A DNA stretch of 64,000 bases. Source: Omphiscola glabra (lineage: Eukaryota; Mollusca; Gastropoda; Lymnaeidae). Made by a program: the position numbers and the translations under genes. Shown piece by piece: positions 57,740 to 64,000 of the stretch. The notes beneath the pieces were generated by a model, which ran no database searches, was not told the origin of the DNA, and was given only the letters and a program-made list of their open reading frames with translations. Numbering within the stretch: the first letter of the stretch is position 1; the number at the start of each line of letters is the position of its first letter. The DNA lies in NCBI GenBank assembly GCA_964017045.1, contig OZ024807.1, forward strand, positions 21,932,053-21,996,052, in the 5' to 3' direction.

Positions 57740-59666
57740 TGAGCTTGGCTGGAAAGAGAAGTACTAGTTTCTACTCTTGTTAAAATCCTATATTAAAAAA
57801 AAAGATACAATTTAACAAATAAGACAATACAATAAATCAAACACAAAATAAAACTTATTAAAACGTTCAGTATTAAATGTTACTACTTTAGATCGCAACC
57901 TTTGGCGACGGCAATGCGTGAACTTCCCATCTACTAAAGTTTCTTGACAAAACATGAACTCTAGCTAACGCAAATTTAAGAAAATTTTGCTACATCCCCC
58001 CCCCCCCCCACCTTTTCCATGATACGTCACTGCACACTATTGAACGACACTTTCTTTCAAGCATAGAGACTTATAGGTAATATAATTCATTTTATTAATT
58101 ATTTTACAAACCATTGATTCATGTAGCAAACGTCACTTTAATAAAATAATAAAAATAACCCAATTTCTAACACACCATTACTAACTACGCCATCACTGCT
58201 GCTCCTGCAAAAACATTACAACATCAACATCGCCAATTCCCATACCCAAATATACGTCACAAAACACAAAGCATATAGTAAAAGCTACGAAAATAATCTC
58301 AGTACCAAATACGCTGAATAGGAAGAAGCCAGCTTGTAAGGAAGCTGTCGGAAATGGAAGCGGTCTATCAGAAGTCAGAAGCTTACTATATAATAGAGAT
58401 ACTGTAATCATAGGTAGACCTACATTATTGCAAACGTATCCATTGTGAAAAAAAATTATTGTGAGTTCAAATCCATTGCATTAGAAATAAATGAGGCTAC
58501 TCTCAATTTAAATTGTTGCCTCGTTTTGATTGAGAAGAACTAAACAAGAAATTTAATACATATACACTGTTTAAATTTCGAATTTATAATAAATTGCTAC
58601 TGAAATTAAATTTATACAAAATTTTAAAGTAAAATATTCAATTTACAATACATTTGTAATTTAAAAGTTCAATTTATACAATATTTTAAAGTTAAAAATT
58701 CAATAATACAATATTTAAATTTAAATGTATACAACAATTTACATCTAAAAACACATTTCTGTCATGAGCACGCTTTTGAAACTCCAGAACAAAAGTTGTT
58801 CACAACTTCACAACAGCAACACAAAAATGACGTTACATTTAAAACATTAGTAGGTCTAAGTCAATCTAAGGTTATTTAAAATAGTTTTAAATAATTTAAT
58901 TTTTTGAAGGGAGATAATTTAGGTTATAAGAGTAGGAGAATAATGTGATTTAGCTATGTTGAGAGATAATGCCTGTTATTTTTTTTCCTTTCACTTTTTT
59001 CCTATGATTTTATGTCACTTTTCATAAGACTTTTTCCTATGCGTTTTTTCTGCTATGAATTTTTTCCTGTAACCTTTCTTCTGTGACATTTGTATCTGTG
59101 ACTTTTTTCTACGTCAGAGGCAGAGGCTATGACTTTTTCGGTTACTTTTTTTCCTATAATCGTGAGGTGGGGTTGGGGGTCATGGAGAAGCAATAAAATA
59201 GAATTGTCAAAATAACAGACCCAATATTATTTTGGTTATTGAACGCTCCAGAAGAGTGAAGTGAGGGCAAGATCCAGCGCACCAACTATGTCTATTTTAA
59301 CTGAAGAAGTTGTTTTTTTTTTTTACTGACGCTACTGTTCTACAGCTGACCAGGATGCCAATCTACACACTACACATCGGCTGGGAGGGTCTTGATGAAT
59401 GGCGATAAGAGTGGACCTACCTACTGGCAGAAGACTATTTAAACAGATACATATGTATGCTGAGGTACGCGGTAGCTTCCCCTTGATGAACACGCCAGAT
59501 GTTGAGCCAGTACAGCGGCAGGTCACTGGCGAGTCATAACGACGGGATTTAAATGTACAGCACGGCACAATTTATTGTGATAAATATATCAGTTGTATAA
59601 TAATATCATTAGCATTTTCATTCTGTGCAATAATGGGCGGGCCCATAGCAAAATGCTTTGAACTAT

Positions 59667-59697
<31 letters not shown>

Positions 59698-60306
59698 AAT
59701 ATATATATAAAGAAATAAATAAAATATATATATCAAACTACGTATAAGTGATATTAAAATTTTGCTATAAATAATTCAGAAGACTTAAGCAGCAAACAAT
59801 ATATTAACCTGCACGTTAGTTTTAGCCTCATATGACTAGTTCAATATTAGATAAAGATTAAGCAAAATTAGTTACATTCCTCAATTGCACTGTTAAGGCA
59901 TAAACATAATAATATAGTGAATATTTATTCAAGCAACCCAACACCTTAAAAAAGTAAAGAAACAAAACGGGTTGGTTCTTGAGCAAAATGCTAGTTGCAC
60001 CGTGAGCATCAACCTTAAGAGATAATTATATATTGCGTACGTACTTTGCGTGGATGCGTATGGCGGGAAAGGTGTCTCGTCAGAAAGTGTACACATATTT
60101 ATAATCATACTTGGCAACATTCTCAAACTGCCTGAGAAAAAGCTTATTTATATTTTTTTAAAGCCAACTTACACAAAAAGCTTCTTTATATCTCTATTAA
60201 AGCAAGCTGACACAAAAAACCGAGATCTATTTTTTCGAAATGTGTAGAAATATCACGGAAACATTTGTATATTCGGTAGTTAGTTTGTGTTTTCAAAAAT
60301 GAGGTC

Positions 60307-60349
<43 letters not shown>

Positions 60350-63300
60350 TAAAATTTCCTCAGATAAAGAAAGAGGATGCTCAACATGTTCATCGATTCC
60401 GGATGCTGACTCATAGCCAGCTCTTAGGGCTATGTCAATGTTAAGTAATACACATAGAAAAGTTTAATTTTAAACTACATAAAATCTTATGTTTTTTTTT
60501 TATACAGTTTCATTTATAAAATTATATCAAGTAAGTGGTCAGTACCCATTGCATTACACTGACATATTTTTTGAGTGCACTATCATATTCAGGAAACATG
60601 TGTTTTTAATAAACGACAACTGCTGTCCATTTGGTTGATTAACTGTCATGGAGCTTGACAGCAGGAAATGTCAACATGACATCAGCTACTGCAACACATC
60701 CATCCCTTTTGGTGTTAAGAAAAAAATGGGTAAATTTGTTAGATGACGTTTTTTCTGAGGAAACACTCTTATTGTGCTTCGGGGCTTCGACATGTGCCTT
60801 TAATCAAATACACCCTTAAAATGGCAACAGAGATATAAGCTCCGCTTCCGCATGTCACACAATCAGCTTCCCATTCCTAGAGACCTGCACTCACATTACG
60901 GTTGAAACAATAGCCACGCAAACACACGTGCAATGTCATTCTAATAGCACACCTACTATTGAAGCATTAGTTACACAAAACCAAGGGAAGTGCCATTCTA
61001 AAATCACACACAATGTTGAAACATCAGCCCCACAAATAACGTGAAATGCTGAAATAAAATTAAAGTGTTAAAATGGGAGCATAATTATAATGGGCAGCTT
61101 TTTAACCCCAGTGAAGAAAAGACAATAACAACAAATATCTTTGTTTCAACTTGACCTATGCGAAAGGTTAATTGGATTATTTTATCTGTGCATGCTTGAA
61201 TCACCAGTCTACACAACGATGTATGCGGAAAGCGAAAAGCTATTTCCAGTGTAAAGCTTGAAGTACGAACTATTCACATTTTATTAAGTCTTTTTAGAAG
61301 TGGGGAAATAGTATATTTCTTTAAATGAACATAATAAAAATAATATATATATTTTTTTTAAATCACCCATTCAATACTAATGAGTTGTTAAAAAAATATC
61401 GATTAACAATTACGATAACACGAAATGATAGCATATCAATTCAAACACTTTATTAAAAATATTCAGATTTCACGAAAAATGTTAGTCCCTGGTGATGAAT
61501 ATATACAACCAAATAATGTAAACTTCAGCCCAGAAAGCGTCAACTAATTAAACAGCTTCAGTTTCTTGCAAAGGTTAATGTAAAATCGTATATGATGAAT
61601 TTCCATCTATCGCTAAAATGGTGCGCCTCACTATGCTAATGTACATCGGCTATTGACTACATAATGCCATACACACTTTCAGAATGCATGGGTGAACTTC
61701 GCATACATTATGAAACAAACTATTTAAAGAAGTCTTTTGAAAGATGAAGTTGTTTGATGAGTATGTACGTTTAGTTTTCGCTTACAATGTTAGGACAAAG
61801 GAAACTTACTTTTACTTCCCGGTTTGAGAAATATATATATATTCAATAATAAAGGTCACATGTGGAATAGCTGAATAGAACAGTTTATCCAAGAATGATA
61901 ATCGTTCACTTATAATCGTTCATTTATAAACGTTCACTTATAATCGTTCACTTATAAACGTTCACAAACACGTGGAACAACTGAACAGCACAGTTATTCA
62001 AAGTATGCACGGCCCATGGACGGGTCAAACCATGCCCCACTAGATGGCGTGGAGTCATGTATATTCACACACCATGCACTTCAGCCTTCTCCATCGTAGG
62101 TCAGTGCCAAACAGTTATCGATTTCGACGCGGACAAGGCAGTGCTGGGCACACTGAGCCCACTGGGCAGTACCCACTTAACATTCCTGGCTCATCGAGGG
62201 CGACGCTAATCGTAGCTGCTGCTACTTAACAACGAAATATATTGTCTGGATTTCCGATCTTTTTCGTCTTTTAACATGGATTTTAGATGCCACCTAACAG
62301 CTTAAATTAACTGGTAATTAATTTAAAGTATAGTTCATCGCACATGCATCTTCGAGTATTGAATACATAGCTAGTCTAACTGAGCAGAAGCACAGTAAAG
62401 ATGCCGCGACCATTCATCCACCCACTTCTTACATGTAAGATATGCCATACTATTTTCTATGTTAAAAATAAGTGAACACTATTATCATTTAGTTCTACGT
62501 CCTTCAGGGCAATACATTTTGTCCATCTGGACTCACAACATTAGAGGCTATAATATAATGTATCACAAGAATCGGCGCGTGCCTCTTGGAGGTCCCACGT
62601 CACTTTTCCGTTTTCTCCCTTGCATTCAAAAATAATAGTATAACCCCCCACCCCAACCCCCAAACCCATATCCAAAAAAAGTACAAAATATAAAAAGGCT
62701 GCGACTATTCGCACCCGGGTACCAGAAGTGAGAGGTTGAGATTAAAAAAAAACTATTTAAAATATTATTGTTGGGTTTATAAGACAAAATTTGGCATCAA
62801 ATGAAAGATAATTGAATGGACTATATGTTTGTAAACTTACTTCTTCAGTTTATAACTAACATATACTACCACAAATGACATCCGAATACCACTGAGTCTA
62901 ATGGGACCCGGATGTGAATGTAATAATTTATTTGTTTATTTTGTTTATTCGATCCCTGAACCCTGCGCCCTGACCTCTGTGCACCGACTGCTGCTCCTTG
63001 ACTTTTGCGCCCTGATTGCTGCGACCTTGGCCATGGCCAAGGGTTGCCCTAATATAGAAAATCCGGCCTTGTATATAATCTTGCACTTAAAATTACATGT
63101 TGTATGCTAAATTGTCACAGGATGACTAAATATCGATACCAAATTAATTGATAAAAATACTTGGTAGTTAGACAACATATGGAATCAGCTAAATCAAAAC
63201 TTAAAAAACCCCCCACAAAATTGAGGTCTTGAGAACCATCGCTTTAATTGTTTTTAGAGTGTGGTAACCAAAACCAGAAAAAATAAAAGCGAAGAAAAGG

Positions 63301-63660
63301 AACAATATCCGAATCAAAATATATACAGAACGCATTTTTAGAGTGGCCAAGAGGCAAGTTTGCATAACAAGTAATAGAAACGATGGATAGCTCTGGCCAC
63401 TCTGGGCAGCAAAATAATTTACAAGTTAGCCAAGTGCGATAACCGTTCACCAAACGTGGGGGGGATAACTCAATAGAAAAGTTATTCAAAGTATGACAAA
63501 CATCCAAAGTTGGCAAAACAAATAGTTTTCACGATCAAGAAACATGTTGGATGATATTGTTGATTAATTACAATACAGAGCCAGCATGTTGATCCAAAGG
63601 GCAATTAAAATAATCCCTTTAATAATATTTAAATCATTCCAGAAGTTATGTTGTGTAATT
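57740..63660. other. No gene recognised
   Basis: 57,905-57,990 matches the repeat at 15,965. TA runs occur at 59,676 and 60,314. The 59,332-59,568 frame (minus) is cysteine-rich but shows no known motif and may be antisense transposon. 61,903-61,970 repeats gttcacttataatc. 62,950-63,040 has a loose tgcgccctgac repetition. Confidence 0.5.
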
Positions 63661-64000
63661 TAGTTTACATTAGAAGTACACATATTTTGCTTATTTAAGA
63701 AGTACACATTTTAACTTTACACGAAGTACCCAGTTTTGCAGCTATAAGAAGTACAAAGCATTGCTTATATTATTATTATTATTATTAATTTTTAATTGCG
63801 TACATACACTTTTTCAAACAATCACGAACTTAAAAATATAAGAAGTGCACAGTTTTGCTGCTATAAGAAGTGCACAGTTTAGATGCTATAAGAAGTGCAC
63901 AGTTTAGATGCTATAAGAAGTTCACAGTTTAGATGCTATAAGAAGTGCACAGTTTAGATGATATAAGAAGTGCATAGTTTAGATGCTATAAGAAGTGCAC
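63660..64000. repeat. 25-bp minisatellite running off the window
   Basis: Units of agaagtgcacagtttagatg plus ctata, degenerate on the left and nearly perfect on the right. It is interrupted at 63,765-63,840 by an (ATT)n-linked fragment of the interspersed repeat family. The array continues beyond the end. Confidence 0.9.

Overview
The window is AT-rich, intron-rich animal nuclear DNA packed with interspersed repeats and minisatellites. The content points to a mollusc, most likely a heterobranch gastropod. It has short phase-1 Ig-like exons, tRNA-derived SINEs, (AAT)n-tailed repeats, SPIN-like hAT elements (a family known from the pond snail Lymnaea) and a Penelope-like GIY-YIG fragment. The species call is inference. 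All recognisable host genes lie on the minus strand.

Layout. 1.5-3.7 kb: a single-exon C2H2 zinc-finger gene whose last finger is cut off where a GIY-YIG endonuclease fragment begins. 5.2-6.2 kb: a TTAGGG-like minisatellite and a SPIN-like hAT element. 9.7-20.5 kb: Ig-like receptor gene A, with eight Ig-like exons, a transmembrane exon and a cytoplasmic tail with tyrosine motifs. 22.1-23.5 kb: a pogo/Tigger-like remnant and a LINE 3' end. 23.6-33.5 kb: Ig-like receptor gene B, a tandem paralog of A with the same exon order and several identical exon lengths. It lacks one exon and carries one extra, stop-containing Ig exon. 34.7-40.3 kb: minisatellites, a polypurine tract and transposon copies. 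41.0-47.5 kb: a seven-exon MBOAT gene, a hedgehog acyltransferase (HHAT) homolog. 48-53.9 kb: repeats and no recognised gene. 53.9-57.7 kb: a three-exon gene for a secreted or membrane-tethered PARP-fold ADP-ribosyltransferase. 57.8-64 kb: no recognised gene, ending in a 25-bp minisatellite.

Exon models were built by hand. Every Ig exon is symmetrical (phase 1-1), and in HHAT and PARP the phases join without conflict to give frames of 556 and 324 residues.

The most striking signal is that six separate tandem arrays, with unit lengths of 20, 32, 38, 41, 45 and 50 bp, start exactly at a splice junction. Each unit carries the exon end, the splice site and adjacent intron. The arrays lie on the intron side and string out two to nine copies of the donor or acceptor. 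They occur in four unrelated or paralogous genes (Ig-A twice, Ig-B, HHAT, PARP twice), so this looks like a genome-level process. The second theme is the A/B receptor pair: homologous tails, one with ITIM-like and one with ITAM-spaced tyrosine motifs, as in paired inhibitory and activating immune receptors.
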